Assembly (NCBI GenBank): GCA_002316835.1
Contig: DCEG01000012.1
Coordinates: forward strand, 1 to 54,662
DNA from: Bacteroidales bacterium UBA1035
GTDB lineage: Bacteria; Bacteroidota; Bacteroidia; Bacteroidales; Dysgonomonadaceae
Length of the DNA stretch: 54,662 bases
Direction of reading: 5' to 3'
Part shown: positions 32,798 through 43,748 of the stretch, piece by piece
How positions within the stretch are numbered: position 1 is the first letter of the stretch
Layout: every line of letters begins with the position of its first letter
Translations under genes and position numbers: made by a program
The notes under the pieces: generated by a model
Told to the model about the DNA's origin: nothing
Database searches by the model: none
Seen by the model: the letters and a program-made list of their open reading frames with translations, nothing else

Positions 32798-33126
32798 AAA
32801 TGACTTTCTGAAATTCTTTTCAGAATGATGGTGCAAAAGTAATTATAATTTTTGTGAATAGGGAATAAATAGAAACGATTATTTTATTTAGAGAAGTTTT
32901 GACTTTTTAAAGCATTACTTCGCACAATCATCCTTAAGCGTCTCAGATAGATGGTTTCGAGGGAAAATAGATATGTTTTTATTGGATAACAATTTTTTAT
33001 TTTCTGAAATATATCGGATATAATTCTTATTTTTGCGCCTTAAAGAATAGCAGATGGATGAATGCCTAATAATTTTTTTTAATATATAGCGTCGCATAAT
33101 TAAAATTGTAAATTTAAACACACAAT
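32798..33126. other. Divergent promoter region between rseC-rnf and the peptidase
   Basis: This AT-rich gap serves two divergent genes. A minus-strand TACTTTTG (32841-32834) fits the -7 box for the rnf operon; a plus-strand TATTTTTG (33028-33035) fits one for the peptidase, giving a leader of about 85 nt. I see no convincing -33 boxes, no real ORF and no structured RNA. Confidence 0.5.
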
Positions 33127-35286
33127 ATGAAAAAAACACTATTGTTTCTTTATCTCACAAGCTGTACTTTACTTCTACAAGCTCAAAACTATACGTTAAA
33201 GGATTTGGTAGAAGGCCGTTTTACTGCACGAGGTGTCAAGTCTATGGAATCTTCGGCCGACGGGATGCACTATTACCAGATGAATCCCGAGAATACGGCA
33301 GTTATAAAATTTGCATACGCAACCGGCAATGCTGTGGATACGCTTTTCAGCACGCGCAAAGCGCGGGAATGTACGTTTGACACATTTCAGGGTTTTTTGG
33401 TAAGCCCCGATGAAAATCGTGTGATCGTTTACCGAGATCGGGAGCAGATTTACCGCCATTCGTTCAAAGCGACATATTACTACCACGATGTACGTCGCAA
33501 CCTGGTGCGAAAACTTACTCAGAATCCATCAAAGCAAATGATCCCCACCTTTTCTCCCGACGGGAAAATGCTTGCTTACGTGAGCGATAATAATATTTGG
33601 CTTGCCAAATTCGATTTTGATACCGAATCGCAGGTTACAAAAGACGGGGAGTTCAATAAAATTATCAACGGTGCTACCGATTGGGTGTATGAAGAAGAAT
33701 TTGCGACTACGCGCCTGATGGAGTTTTCGCCCGATAACAAGTTGCTGGCTTTTGTTCGTTCCGACGAAACGCAAGTTAAGCAATATCAGTTTCAAACTTT
33801 TGATCAAGAGCTTTACCCGGGTTTTTACACCTATAAATACCCTAAACCAGGTGAGAAAAACTCATCGGTGGAATTGCGCGTTTTTGATATCGATGCCCGC
33901 ACTACCCGAAAAATGGATGTTCCTCTGGATGCCGACGGCTATATCCCCCGAATCACGTTTACCGGAAATACTGAAGAACTGGTGGCCATGACGCTCAACC
34001 GCAATCAGAACCGGTTCGATATGTATTTCGTGAATCCTCGTACAACTGTAGCCAAACTCATTCTGAGAGAAGAAAACAAATACTTTGTCGACTCTGAACT
34101 GCTGAAAGAGATTCATTTTCTACCCAATCGTTTTACGTATATGTCGGAGAAAGACGGTTTCAACCACATTTATATATACGGATACACTGGGACATTGCAA
34201 AAACAGTTGACGACGGGACAATACGACGTAACTAACCTTCTGGCAGTTGACCCGCAAACAAGCACGATTTTCTATGAAGCAGCCGATGAAAGTCCGCTTC
34301 GCCGGAATATTTACAAAATAAATATCGATAAAGGGCAACCGCAAAAACTTTCCACAAAACCAGGAAGTTACAAGGCCACATTCAGTAAGAACGGAAAGTT
34401 TTACGTAAATGAATTTTCGGATTCCAACACACCAACGGTGATCACCATGCATGATGCAAACGGAAAAGAACTGCGTGTGCTGGAAGACAACCAACAGGCC
34501 GCGTCTCAAGCCACATCGGCGCAATTGCCTAAAAGAGAATTTATTACAGTTCCTGCTGCTGATGGAATTACGCAACTGAACGGATGGATAGTAAAACCAA
34601 ATCGCTTTGATGCTTCTAAGAAATATCCTGTGGTGATGGTGCAGTATAGCGGTCCTAATTCGCAGGAAGTGCTCGACAAATACGAAACCGACTGGTATTA
34701 TGCGCTGGCGAACGAAGGTTTTGTGGTAGCATCGGTAGATGGGCGTGGAACCGGCGCACGAGGAGAAGAGTTTCGCAAGCAAACGTATATGAATCTGGGT
34801 GTTATGGAGTCTGATGATCAGGCTGCTGCCGCCAGGTATTTGGGTACACTGCCTTACGTTGATGGTAATCGCATCGGTATTTGGGGATGGAGCTACGGCG
34901 GATATAATGTGTTGATGAGTATGAGCCGCGGCAATGGCGTGTTTAAAGCCGGTGTGGCTATCGCTCCCGTAACCGATTGGCGATTTTACGACACAATTTA
35001 TGCCGAACGTTTTATGCGCACACCGCAACAAAACGCAACGGGTTACACAGCCGGATCAGCCATTGCTCTTGCATCTCAACTGCAAGGGAAACTGTTACTC
35101 GTTCACGGAACAACAGACGATAACGTGCATTTCCAGAACGCAATCGAGTATTCCCGTGCGTTAATTGCAAACGGAAAGCATTTCGATATGTTTTACTTTC
35201 CCGATAAAAATCATTTTATTTCAGGTGGAAATTCACGGTTATATCTATACGAAAAGGTCATAGATTTTTATAAGAAAAATCTATAA
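33127..35286 (+). CDS. Exported dipeptidyl peptidase IV-type serine protease (S9)
   Basis: This 719-residue peptidase removes N-terminal dipeptides, typically Xaa-Pro or Xaa-Ala. A signal peptide (1-19) places it in the periplasm or at the cell surface. Residues about 100-450 form the beta-propeller, with DWVYEEEF carrying the Glu pair that holds the substrate amino terminus. The hydrolase domain has GWSYGG (nucleophile S589), HGTTDDNVHF (D664) and DKNHF (H696); the 32-residue Asp-His spacing equals that of human DPP-IV. All catalytic residues are present. It is a single gene with a terminator after it. It fits a peptide-fermenting lifestyle. Confidence 0.95.
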   Translation: MKKTLLFLYLTSCTLLLQAQNYTLKDLVEGRFTARGVKSMESSADGMHYYQMNPENTAVIKFAYATGNAVDTLFSTRKARECTFDTFQGFLVSPDENRVIVYRDREQIYRHSFKATYYYHDVRRNLVRKLTQNPSKQMIPTFSPDGKMLAYVSDNNIWLAKFDFDTESQVTKDGEFNKIINGATDWVYEEEFATTRLMEFSPDNKLLAFVRSDETQVKQYQFQTFDQELYPGFYTYKYPKPGEKNSSVELRVFDIDARTTRKMDVPLDADGYIPRITFTGNTEELVAMTLNRNQNRFDMYFVNPRTTVAKLILREENKYFVDSELLKEIHFLPNRFTYMSEKDGFNHIYIYGYTGTLQKQLTTGQYDVTNLLAVDPQTSTIFYEAADESPLRRNIYKINIDKGQPQKLSTKPGSYKATFSKNGKFYVNEFSDSNTPTVITMHDANGKELRVLEDNQQAASQATSAQLPKREFITVPAADGITQLNGWIVKPNRFDASKKYPVVMVQYSGPNSQEVLDKYETDWYYALANEGFVVASVDGRGTGARGEEFRKQTYMNLGVMESDDQAAAARYLGTLPYVDGNRIGIWGWSYGGYNVLMSMSRGNGVFKAGVAIAPVTDWRFYDTIYAERFMRTPQQNATGYTAGSAIALASQLQGKLLLVHGTTDDNVHFQNAIEYSRALIANGKHFDMFYFPDKNHFISGGNSRLYLYEKVIDFYKKNL

Positions 35287-35340
35287 AAGATCGCTACCCG
35301 ACTATCAGTATACAGTAAATAAGCTTTATCTCATTTTTAT

Positions 35341-35380
35341 ACCAACGGAGCAGATAATAATAGCTCTGTTGGTTTTTATT
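35341..35380 (+). terminator. Terminator after the DPP-IV-type gene
   Basis: The stem ACCAACGGAGC/GCTCTGTTGGT (35341-35351, 35363-35373; one mismatch/wobble) is followed by TTTTT. Confidence 0.8.
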
Positions 35381-35549
35381 TTGTCGGATAATAGTATTTT
35401 CCAGTTTCTCAAAAACAAAAAACATAAATGTGTGTTATTATTGAAGAGTTAAAAAAAATGATTTACAGCAGTTTTGTATCAAGCTATAATTAAGGATTTA
35501 CTTCCACCAGACTGTTTATTATCTTTTTTACGCTAACCAAAATTTTATT

Positions 35550-36647
35550 ATGGGAGAAGGTAGTGTAATCATAAAACAACTTAGAAATCCGGCCTACGGA
35601 CTCATTCCGCTGCTTGTATTTGCAATTCTTATAGAATTTATGAATCCAGGAATAGCGATGGGTATTGGTTTGGGGTTATCGTTGGTTGGTGTTTTCATTG
35701 TAAGAAAGCACAGCCGGATGTTGTATGACATCTCTGCTATTACATTTTCGATTGCTCTTCTAATGCTTTTGTTTTACAATCCACTTGATACATTTGGAAA
35801 GTTTGTGATTGTAGAAATAATTTTTGTAGTGGTGTTAATTATTTCTCGCTTAATTCGTACAAAAGTAATTGTGTTTCTCACAAAAAATGCAAATCCCAAT
35901 GTGAGGAATTATTTATCTGAATCATTTCGTGTTGCTTTTCAAATCCAATATTCATTGTTCTTTCACTTATTGCTTATATTGGTTTATTTTAATGTTTCAA
36001 CTATTAAAGTTCCATGGATAAGTACGTTGCAAATTGTAATTATTGCACAACTCATCATCGCAACCGTAATTGTTCTGGAAGTTGTGAGGTTTCTGTATTT
36101 AGATAAAAAACTGAGAAAAGAAGAGTGGCTTCCAGTTGTTACTGAGTCAGGTGAAGTTACAGGGAAAGTAGCAAAATCCGTTACTAAAGAGATGAAAAAT
36201 AAATTTATGCATCCCGTTGTACGAGTTGCGCTGATAAGTAATGGTAAGATTTATCTGAAGAAACGAGATGCTTCCCGGTTATTAAATCCCGGTACTCTTG
36301 ACTATCCGTTTGAAAAATATATGCAGTACAATCACGATATTGATGAAGCTGTTCATAATGCTGTCCGAAAGGAAATTGGTATTGAAGAGATCCCTATGCG
36401 TTTTTTACTTAAGTACATTTTCGAGAACAGCAACACCAAGAGATTAATATTTTTGTATGTGTCTGTAATTGACGATGAAGAAAAATTCAATAAGCTGAGA
36501 TTACGGGAGGGCAAACTGTGGACTGAAAAACAGATCGAGGATAACAGAAACTCCAATATTTTCTCCGAATGCTTTGAACTTGAATTTGAATACCTAAAAA
36601 ATACCGTCCTGCTGAATTATAAATTAAAACCTATCGAGGCATCCTGA
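35550..36647 (+). CDS. Membrane protein with C-terminal Nudix-like domain
   Basis: This 365-residue protein has about six membrane helices in residues 17-182, then a soluble domain (about 195-365). That domain reads like a Nudix fold: MHPVVRVALISNGKIYLKKRD, then LDYPFEKYMQYNHDIDEAVHNAVRKEIGIEE, where a Nudix box would be. The box is degenerate: the REUxEE glutamates are mostly missing, leaving RKEIGI, so hydrolysis is doubtful and a binding role is more likely. VTESGEVTGKV before the domain recalls the start of isopentenyl-diphosphate-isomerase-like Nudix proteins. I do not know a characterised homologue. It is flanked by a terminator upstream and by tamB 99 bp downstream. Confidence 0.65.
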   Translation: MGEGSVIIKQLRNPAYGLIPLLVFAILIEFMNPGIAMGIGLGLSLVGVFIVRKHSRMLYDISAITFSIALLMLLFYNPLDTFGKFVIVEIIFVVVLIISRLIRTKVIVFLTKNANPNVRNYLSESFRVAFQIQYSLFFHLLLILVYFNVSTIKVPWISTLQIVIIAQLIIATVIVLEVVRFLYLDKKLRKEEWLPVVTESGEVTGKVAKSVTKEMKNKFMHPVVRVALISNGKIYLKKRDASRLLNPGTLDYPFEKYMQYNHDIDEAVHNAVRKEIGIEEIPMRFLLKYIFENSNTKRLIFLYVSVIDDEEKFNKLRLREGKLWTEKQIEDNRNSNIFSECFELEFEYLKNTVLLNYKLKPIEAS

Positions 36648-36746
36648 AATCCCACCTTAATCTAAGTTAAAATGCCCGTTTCACATCACTGAAACTTATT
36701 TTTTTAGTAATATTGCACGTTTAACCGACACTATCGGGGAAATCAG

Positions 36747-39700
36747 ATGAAAGTAGCAAAGAAAATTATTCGGATATTTGCCATCATTATCGTTTGTGTA
36801 ATACTATTGAATATTATACTTTATCTCACTTTCAGTATTCCGTCTGTTCAAAAATTTGCTGCCGATTTTGCACTCGATAAATTAAAACCGAAATTAAACA
36901 CCGAAATGTCTATCGACAAGATTCGGATCAAACTTTTTAACACGGTAGAAATAGGCGGTTTATATGTCGAAGACCAGGGAAATGACACACTGCTGTACGC
37001 CGATAAATTGGCAGCACGCATTAATATCTGGAATCTGTTGGACAATCAGTTATCGATAGAATCTGTCCATTTAGATAATTTTACCGCAAAGGTTTACAGA
37101 GCAACCCCTGATACTACATTTAATTTCCAATTCATCATTGATGCTTTTGCACCTACCGATACAGTTAAGAAGGAACCCTCAAAGAATCCCCTGAAGATTG
37201 CCATAAACGATATTAAACTTTCCAGAGGAACAATGCACTACGATATCTTGTCGAAGCCGGAAACTCCGGGAAAGTTCAATCCTGATCACTTTTTTGTTAA
37301 GAATTTCAATCTCGATGCCGATATTTCATCGCTTGACATTAAACATCTTATTGCAGACATTAATACATTGAGTTTTGATGAACAAAAAGCGGGAATAAAA
37401 GTAGATGATCTGCAAGGAATGGTTCGCTCAGATGGTACACGGCTATGGAGCGACCGGGTTTCTCTTACACTCAACAATTCACATCTTGATGTGAGCAAGG
37501 CAGTTTACGATCTCGATAGCAAAGAATTCAGCCTGACGGCCAAAAGTGATATGATTGATCCGAAAGATGCCGCTATTTTCTACGATGGGTTGACGCATCT
37601 GAAAAAGCCGTTTTCGTTTGATGCCGACTTAGCAGGTAAAATTCCAAGTGCCGAAATTAAAAGAATAACCGCTAAATATGGTGACCAAACAGCATTTACA
37701 ATTAATGGTCTGATCTCTGATTTTTCTGAATACGGACAAGCTGATATTGATATTGCTGTCACCGGATTTAAAATGTCGGAAGATGATTTGCACGACTTTA
37801 TTCGCATAGGTGTACCCGACTTTGAACCTATCCCGCAAATTGAAGCGTTGGAAAATATCGATTTAACCTTAAGAGCTAAAGGTAAACTCAGTAACTTCAA
37901 TTTTACAACCCGCATAAACACTGTACCGGGAACATTTACGTTCGACGGAACAGGAAGTGCCGACAGCAAATTCGAGAATATGAAATTTGACGGTAGGTTG
38001 ATTACCGAAAATTTACAAATTGCTCGGATCATTGGTGAGGAAATCGGTGTGGACAATCTGTCGCTCAACTCATTTGCCGAAGTGAATCTCAAGAAAGGGG
38101 AACTGCCAATGGTTTCGGTAGATGGTAATATCGGGTCAGTATTTTACAAAGGCTATCAGTATCGGGATTTAGCCGTAAACGGCGTGTACGATGGAAATAG
38201 CAGCAATGTCACCGGCAGGGTATTTACCGATACCGAAGACAATAAACTCGATTTGCTTGCCAATATCGGTTTTGGAGATCAAATGAAGTTTGATGTGAAG
38301 GGAACAATTGACAAACTTTTTCTCTCTCCGATTATCAAAGTCGAGAGTTGGGAAAACCCATACCTGACAGCCCGTATTAATGGACAGCTTCAAGGGAAAA
38401 ATATAGATGATCTGGTGGGAAATGTGGTCATTGACAGCACATCGCTATACGATGCAAATTTTATTTACAATCCTGGCCCCATTTATCTGCAAGCTCTCTC
38501 GGCAGATGATACGGGTGAAAAGAAAATACAGTTTTTGTCTTCTATTGTCGAAGGAGAAGTGTCAGGTAATTACAGTTTTGCCACAATCGGGGCAGAATTA
38601 ATGAATTCATTGCATCCACATTTGCCTACGTTAATAAAAGAACCCGGAAGAAAAGTATCAGAAACAGGTGTAAACCTGTTCCGGTTCAACTTTCTGCTGA
38701 AGAATACTGAAGATATTTCGTATGCTTTGTCACTTCCGTTCATAAACGTTGAACCTGCAACTATTTCCGGCTCAGTAAATATGGTAGAGGCAAAATCTGT
38801 GCAGTTAAACGGTTATATTCCGAGATTAATGTTTGGACAGAATGATATCCGGGAGAGTAAGATAGATATCAATCTGGATGCATTAGGAGGAGCAAGAGTG
38901 AATGCTAACACCTACCTTGTGCAGGAAAACGGACACATAAACGCCCGACTGAACACAATTGCAATAAACGATTCTGTTGCTAATACATTGTTCTTTAATG
39001 TGAACAATAAGGTTGCCAAAGCCGATGGCAGTTTGAATGTTTCTATGGGTTTTCTGCGAGATATCGATGATAATCTTGTGTCGAATATTTCCATAAATCC
39101 GACTAGCATCCTGTTTAACGGAAAAACAATCAGTGTAGTTCCGTCAACCATTATTTACGAAAAGGATAAAATTACCGTCAGCAATTTTGAAATACGGGAA
39201 AATGAAATGCTGTTACTGGGGATCGACGGAATTGCATCGAAAGATAGAGAGGATGCCATTCGGGCATTTTTTAACAATACAGAGGTCGAAACTATTCTGG
39301 CGGCATTCAATATATCCACATTCCAAGGCTCCATCAACGGAGGTGTGATTGTTAATCAGGCGTTGGCCGATCCACTCATCAGAACCGACAATTTCCGAAT
39401 CGAAAATATACGAACTCAGACAGATACAATCGGAACGCTAGCCATTGCAGGAGATTGGGATGTGGTTAAAAAAGGTCTTTCTCTTGATGCTCGTATAAAA
39501 AACAATGGCAGTAACTATTTGAGTATTGCCGGATTTGTGCCCACTGGTGACGAAAATCCGATGGATGTGGATATTGAAATAAAAGAATTACCATTGGCGT
39601 GGGTGCAGCCTTTTGCCATTTCCACATTTAGTCAGTTATCGGGAACGATAAATTCCAGCATCAATTTATCGGGTAAAACAAATGCTCCCATAACCGAAGG

Positions 39701-41189
39701 TTGGCTCGGCATCAACGACGGTATAATGACGGTTGCTTTTACGAATGTAACCTACAAAATCTCTGATACAATCAATATCTCGCCACGAACTATAGGCCTT
39801 AATAATTTGGTAATCAAGGATAATAATAATCACGAAGCACGGTTGAATCTCTCGCTTAGCCATAATAATTTTGATGGAATGTCGTATAATGCCAGTTTAT
39901 ACATGGACGATTTTCTATTGATGAATAACGAACTGCGAACAGATGAAATTGCATACGGAACACTTAAATTGAGTGGGGATGTTAGCATAAATGGATCTAT
40001 GTCAGGGATATATGGAAATGCAAATTTAAGAAACGAAAGTCGATCGAATATTAGAATCGAGTTGCCGCAAACAGCTCAGGCGGCAGAATACAGTGGAATA
40101 ATTTACATAAACACTCCACAGGATACAGATTCACTGGCATTTCTCAGAAAAAGAGATGATAACATTAATACGCGAATAAATACACGTGTGAGTACAGGTA
40201 TCCCCATTAATATACAGGCTATTCTAAACCTGAATCCGCTGCTTGAAGCTGGCGTAGTTATTAATCCCACAACGGGTGATGCACTTGAAATTAACGGAAC
40301 AGGCCAAATTAGAGTTAACTACGATTCAAAAGCTGTCCCTTTTATTCGCCTGTATGGCGATTATATTGCCGACGAAGGAAAATTCAAATATAATTTTCAA
40401 AACCTTAAAACCATAGATTTTAATATTCGGGAAGGAAGTACTGTTACTCTTGTTGGAGACCCGCTGAGTACTCAATTTAATATAGCAGCTTACAATCAGG
40501 TAAACGCTGATTTAGCAACGCTTAGTGAAGAGTTTACTACTCAACTGTCAAATACCCGAACTTCGGTTAACGCATTATTGGAAATACAGGGAAATCTGGA
40601 ACAGATGAACCTGAAGTATGGAATAGAGCTTCCTGATGTTTCCAGTGATGTCAGACAGCGATTGAACAGTTTAATTAGTACTGATGAGCAGAAGAACCGT
40701 CAGTTTGCCGGTCTTATATTAACCGGAGGGTTCTTCCCCGCCGAAGGATCATTGGGGGTGGGTATGGGGAACACCATGGCTGCCACGTTTGCTGCCGGAC
40801 AGCTTACAAAAGGTTTAGATATGCTTCTTGCAGGGGCTTTGAATGATAACTGGACAATAAGTACCAATTTGCAAAGCCAGGATGGAAGTTTTGAAAATGT
40901 TAGAATGGGTGTAGATCTTTCCACCCGATTATTAGATGACAGGCTTCGTGTGACAACAAACCTCAGTTATGGTGATAACTCAACACTTGCAAGCCAACAG
41001 CCGTTTATGGGAGAATTTGAATTGGAGTACGATATCAACAATTGGCTCATGATACGTGTCTATAACCGGGCAAACCAGCGTTACTCAAAGCGTGCGCCAA
41101 CCACTCAAGGTACAGGGGTTGTGGTAACGCGGAATTCACGAACGTTTAAAGATCTGTTTAAATTTAGTTTTAGAAAAAAAGAAGAATAG
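36747..41189 (+). CDS. tamB: Translocation and assembly module protein TamB
   Basis: This very long (1480 residues) envelope protein has one N-terminal membrane helix (about 6-30) and a periplasmic beta-rich body of the TamB/AsmA bridge type, spanning from inner to outer membrane. The C-terminal DUF490-like part (about 1150-1460) has FIRLYGDYIADEGKFKYNFQ, GDPLSTQFNIAAYNQVNADL, ILTGGFFPAEG and LRVTTNLSYGDN, as in other TamB proteins. It assists outer-membrane protein assembly or moves phospholipids outward. It is followed by tamL after 65 bp, the usual partner. Confidence 0.93.
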   Translation: MKVAKKIIRIFAIIIVCVILLNIILYLTFSIPSVQKFAADFALDKLKPKLNTEMSIDKIRIKLFNTVEIGGLYVEDQGNDTLLYADKLAARINIWNLLDNQLSIESVHLDNFTAKVYRATPDTTFNFQFIIDAFAPTDTVKKEPSKNPLKIAINDIKLSRGTMHYDILSKPETPGKFNPDHFFVKNFNLDADISSLDIKHLIADINTLSFDEQKAGIKVDDLQGMVRSDGTRLWSDRVSLTLNNSHLDVSKAVYDLDSKEFSLTAKSDMIDPKDAAIFYDGLTHLKKPFSFDADLAGKIPSAEIKRITAKYGDQTAFTINGLISDFSEYGQADIDIAVTGFKMSEDDLHDFIRIGVPDFEPIPQIEALENIDLTLRAKGKLSNFNFTTRINTVPGTFTFDGTGSADSKFENMKFDGRLITENLQIARIIGEEIGVDNLSLNSFAEVNLKKGELPMVSVDGNIGSVFYKGYQYRDLAVNGVYDGNSSNVTGRVFTDTEDNKLDLLANIGFGDQMKFDVKGTIDKLFLSPIIKVESWENPYLTARINGQLQGKNIDDLVGNVVIDSTSLYDANFIYNPGPIYLQALSADDTGEKKIQFLSSIVEGEVSGNYSFATIGAELMNSLHPHLPTLIKEPGRKVSETGVNLFRFNFLLKNTEDISYALSLPFINVEPATISGSVNMVEAKSVQLNGYIPRLMFGQNDIRESKIDINLDALGGARVNANTYLVQENGHINARLNTIAINDSVANTLFFNVNNKVAKADGSLNVSMGFLRDIDDNLVSNISINPTSILFNGKTISVVPSTIIYEKDKITVSNFEIRENEMLLLGIDGIASKDREDAIRAFFNNTEVETILAAFNISTFQGSINGGVIVNQALADPLIRTDNFRIENIRTQTDTIGTLAIAGDWDVVKKGLSLDARIKNNGSNYLSIAGFVPTGDENPMDVDIEIKELPLAWVQPFAISTFSQLSGTINSSINLSGKTNAPITEGWLGINDGIMTVAFTNVTYKISDTINISPRTIGLNNLVIKDNNNHEARLNLSLSHNNFDGMSYNASLYMDDFLLMNNELRTDEIAYGTLKLSGDVSINGSMSGIYGNANLRNESRSNIRIELPQTAQAAEYSGIIYINTPQDTDSLAFLRKRDDNINTRINTRVSTGIPINIQAILNLNPLLEAGVVINPTTGDALEINGTGQIRVNYDSKAVPFIRLYGDYIADEGKFKYNFQNLKTIDFNIREGSTVTLVGDPLSTQFNIAAYNQVNADLATLSEEFTTQLSNTRTSVNALLEIQGNLEQMNLKYGIELPDVSSDVRQRLNSLISTDEQKNRQFAGLILTGGFFPAEGSLGVGMGNTMAATFAAGQLTKGLDMLLAGALNDNWTISTNLQSQDGSFENVRMGVDLSTRLLDDRLRVTTNLSYGDNSTLASQQPFMGEFELEYDINNWLMIRVYNRANQRYSKRAPTTQGTGVVVTRNSRTFKDLFKFSFRKKEE

Positions 41190-41254
41190 ACGCAGAAACT
41201 GTGCCCGGTAAACGTAATTTCCGAAGTGCCCGTCTTTTACACAGCAGTTGAAAA

Positions 41255-43543
41255 ATGAAATATATTCCCTACATATTACTTGTTTTATTGATAATATCGT
41301 GCGATGCCGCAAAAAAGGTGCCGAGCGGAAGTTACCTGTTGAACAAAGTGAAGATAAATACGGATACGAAAGGAGTTGGTGAATCGGATTTGGAACCTTA
41401 TCTACGGCAAAAAACCAATTCATCCATGTTTGTTTTGGGAAGAGTAAAATTGCATGCTTATAACATTCCCAATAATGATTCAACATGGCTCAACAGACAA
41501 CTTCTGAAATGGGGTGAGCCACCGGTATTGTTTAGCGATCGCCTGACGGGACTCTCTATGGAACAAATAAGGCTTCAGCTTGATAACAAAGGGTATTTAA
41601 ACGCAAGAGTAGATACCGTTGTGGAAAAGAAAGACAAGAAAGCCAATGTTACTTACGAGGTTGAAGGTAACGAGCCTTATTTGATCCGAACCTTTAAAGA
41701 TTCTATTTATTCTGTTGATAGTATAATTTATAAAATCCTTGATGAGAAAAAACGCCTCAATATTGTAAAAGAAGGAGATATATTTGATAAAGAAGTATTG
41801 GAAGCGGGTCGGATCCAAATAACCAGTGAGTTGAGAAACAATGGATATTATAATTTTTCGAAAGAAAATTTCTATTACCTGGCCGATACTACAGTTGGCA
41901 CTCATCAGGTGGATTTAACACTGGGGTTGAATAATCCTAACGATACTACGTTGCACACCAATTACAGATTCGGGGAGGTGATCGTGAACAACGGGGTAAG
42001 TTCTACTATTCTACAGGACAGTTCTATGCATTATTTGTTGGATACAGTACAGTATAGAAATATTAAAATTGTACAGGAACGGGATAAATTTATGTTGCCA
42101 CAAGCTATTTTCTACAATACGTTCATACGTCCGGACAGGGTTTATTCCGATCAATTAGTTGAGAGAACCTATTCTTCCTTGAATCGTTTGGGATCTGTAA
42201 GCCAGACGGCAATAAACTTAACACCGGTTGTGGTAAATGATTCTAACTATATAAACGCCAATATTTCCATTTATCCCGGGAATATGCATTTCATGCAGTT
42301 TGGTATAGACGGAACGCACTCGGCAGGGGATTTGGGTATTGCAACAGATGTCACTTATGAGCATAAGAATGTATTGAAAGGCGGAGAAACCTTTAGGGTG
42401 AAACTCAATGGTGCTTATGAATTTATTACAGCCTCAGACAGTGCCAGTCTTATCGATAAAAGTTATTATGAGTATGGCATAGAAGCTTTTTTGTCAATCC
42501 CTCAATTATTGCTGCCCTGGGTAATGAAACAATTAAAAGATCAGCCTTCTGCATCTACCGAATTCTCTATCGGAGCTAACTTTCAAAATCGGAGCGAATA
42601 CTTGCGTCAGTTTTTCAATCTTTCATCGCGCTTTCAATGGTCTAGTCGTAACTGGAGGATAAATAATGTGGTAGAGCCTTTGGATATTACATACGTGAGG
42701 ATGCCCTGGATGAGCGATAAGTTCAAAAATGCATACATGAACGATAGTATTAATCCTATTTTAAAGGCCAGTTACGAAGAACAAATGATTGTTCGGTCAG
42801 CATATAATTTTACCTATTCAAACGTTTCCTCCGGTCAAATGCCACCGCGCTTACCATTTAGGGTTCGTGCCGGAGTAGAAGTTGCAGGATATCTTCCCAG
42901 ACTGGTAACGACAATGGGTGGAACACGAAAAAACATGTCGGGCAGGGAGGTCCTTTTTGGAATACCTTATGCCGAATACGTGAAAACTGATTTTGATTTT
43001 GCACCAACCTATCGATTAGATGAAAACAATATTTTGGCCGGACATATTGCAATTGGCGTGGCTTATCCCTACGGTAATTCAATTGTGTTGCCTTTTGAGA
43101 AACGATACTATGGCGGTGGAGCCAACAGCGTAAGAGGATGGAGTACACGTACACTCGGTCCGGGTACGTATAATAACGATAGTTTAGGATACGACTTTGC
43201 CAATAAAACCGGTGATATAAAGCTCGATATGAGTTTGGAGTATCGAAGAAAATTGACAAAGCTCTTCGAGTTAGCTGGTTTTATCGATGTCGGGAACGTG
43301 TGGACGGTAAAGAATTACAAATCACAGCCTGGTGGATATTTTCAATGGAACAGTTTTTATAAAGAACTCGCTGCTGCATATGGGCTGGGAGTACGTCTCG
43401 ATTTGAACTTTCTGTTGTTGCGAGTTGATTTGGGTATGAAAGCACATAATCCGGGTTTGCCTGTGGGTGCCCGTTGGACCATCTTCAAACCTGAGTTCAG
43501 GCGAGATTTTGCTTTTCACTTTGCAATTGGATATCCATTCTGA
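41255..43543 (+). CDS. tamL: TamA-like outer-membrane barrel with lipid anchor (TamL)
   Basis: This 762-residue BamA/TamA-superfamily protein starts with a lipoprotein signal (LLIISC, Cys16), which marks the Bacteroidota variant TamL. The N-terminal half is POTRA-like (GSYLLNKVKINTD; LDNKGYLNARVDTVVEKKDKK; EAGRIQITSELRNNGYYNF). The C-terminal half is a 16-strand-type barrel with YYGGGANSVRGWSTRTLGPG (the conserved surface-antigen loop) and LGMKAHNPGLP, ending FHFAIGYPF with the terminal Phe of the barrel signal. It pairs with TamB just upstream. Confidence 0.93.
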   Translation: MKYIPYILLVLLIISCDAAKKVPSGSYLLNKVKINTDTKGVGESDLEPYLRQKTNSSMFVLGRVKLHAYNIPNNDSTWLNRQLLKWGEPPVLFSDRLTGLSMEQIRLQLDNKGYLNARVDTVVEKKDKKANVTYEVEGNEPYLIRTFKDSIYSVDSIIYKILDEKKRLNIVKEGDIFDKEVLEAGRIQITSELRNNGYYNFSKENFYYLADTTVGTHQVDLTLGLNNPNDTTLHTNYRFGEVIVNNGVSSTILQDSSMHYLLDTVQYRNIKIVQERDKFMLPQAIFYNTFIRPDRVYSDQLVERTYSSLNRLGSVSQTAINLTPVVVNDSNYINANISIYPGNMHFMQFGIDGTHSAGDLGIATDVTYEHKNVLKGGETFRVKLNGAYEFITASDSASLIDKSYYEYGIEAFLSIPQLLLPWVMKQLKDQPSASTEFSIGANFQNRSEYLRQFFNLSSRFQWSSRNWRINNVVEPLDITYVRMPWMSDKFKNAYMNDSINPILKASYEEQMIVRSAYNFTYSNVSSGQMPPRLPFRVRAGVEVAGYLPRLVTTMGGTRKNMSGREVLFGIPYAEYVKTDFDFAPTYRLDENNILAGHIAIGVAYPYGNSIVLPFEKRYYGGGANSVRGWSTRTLGPGTYNNDSLGYDFANKTGDIKLDMSLEYRRKLTKLFELAGFIDVGNVWTVKNYKSQPGGYFQWNSFYKELAAAYGLGVRLDLNFLLLRVDLGMKAHNPGLPVGARWTIFKPEFRRDFAFHFAIGYPF

Positions 43544-43748
43544 TTGGCGAGTATAGAGTTTAGGATAATAAATCTGCCTTGGCGATGCTTTAGCTGTAGA
43601 CTGGGCTACCAATCGCTGGAGAATTGGTATGTTGTGAAATTTTAACGTTTTGTGTGATGGATAATACAGATTATGTATTCTTATTAACATAAGCTTTCAT
43701 TTGAATTAAAAAAAGTGTTATTTTTGTGGTATACAATTGGGAGTTGAT

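Noticed and set aside
34120..35031. 303-codon open frame antisense to the DPP-IV-type gene
   Set aside because: Its translation is low in family-like features, and the sense frame carries all catalytic motifs of the peptidase; it is a shadow.
43544..43748. ACCAAT...ATTGGT hairpin after tamL
   Set aside because: Six-bp stem, 9-base loop and no T run; too weak to call a terminator.
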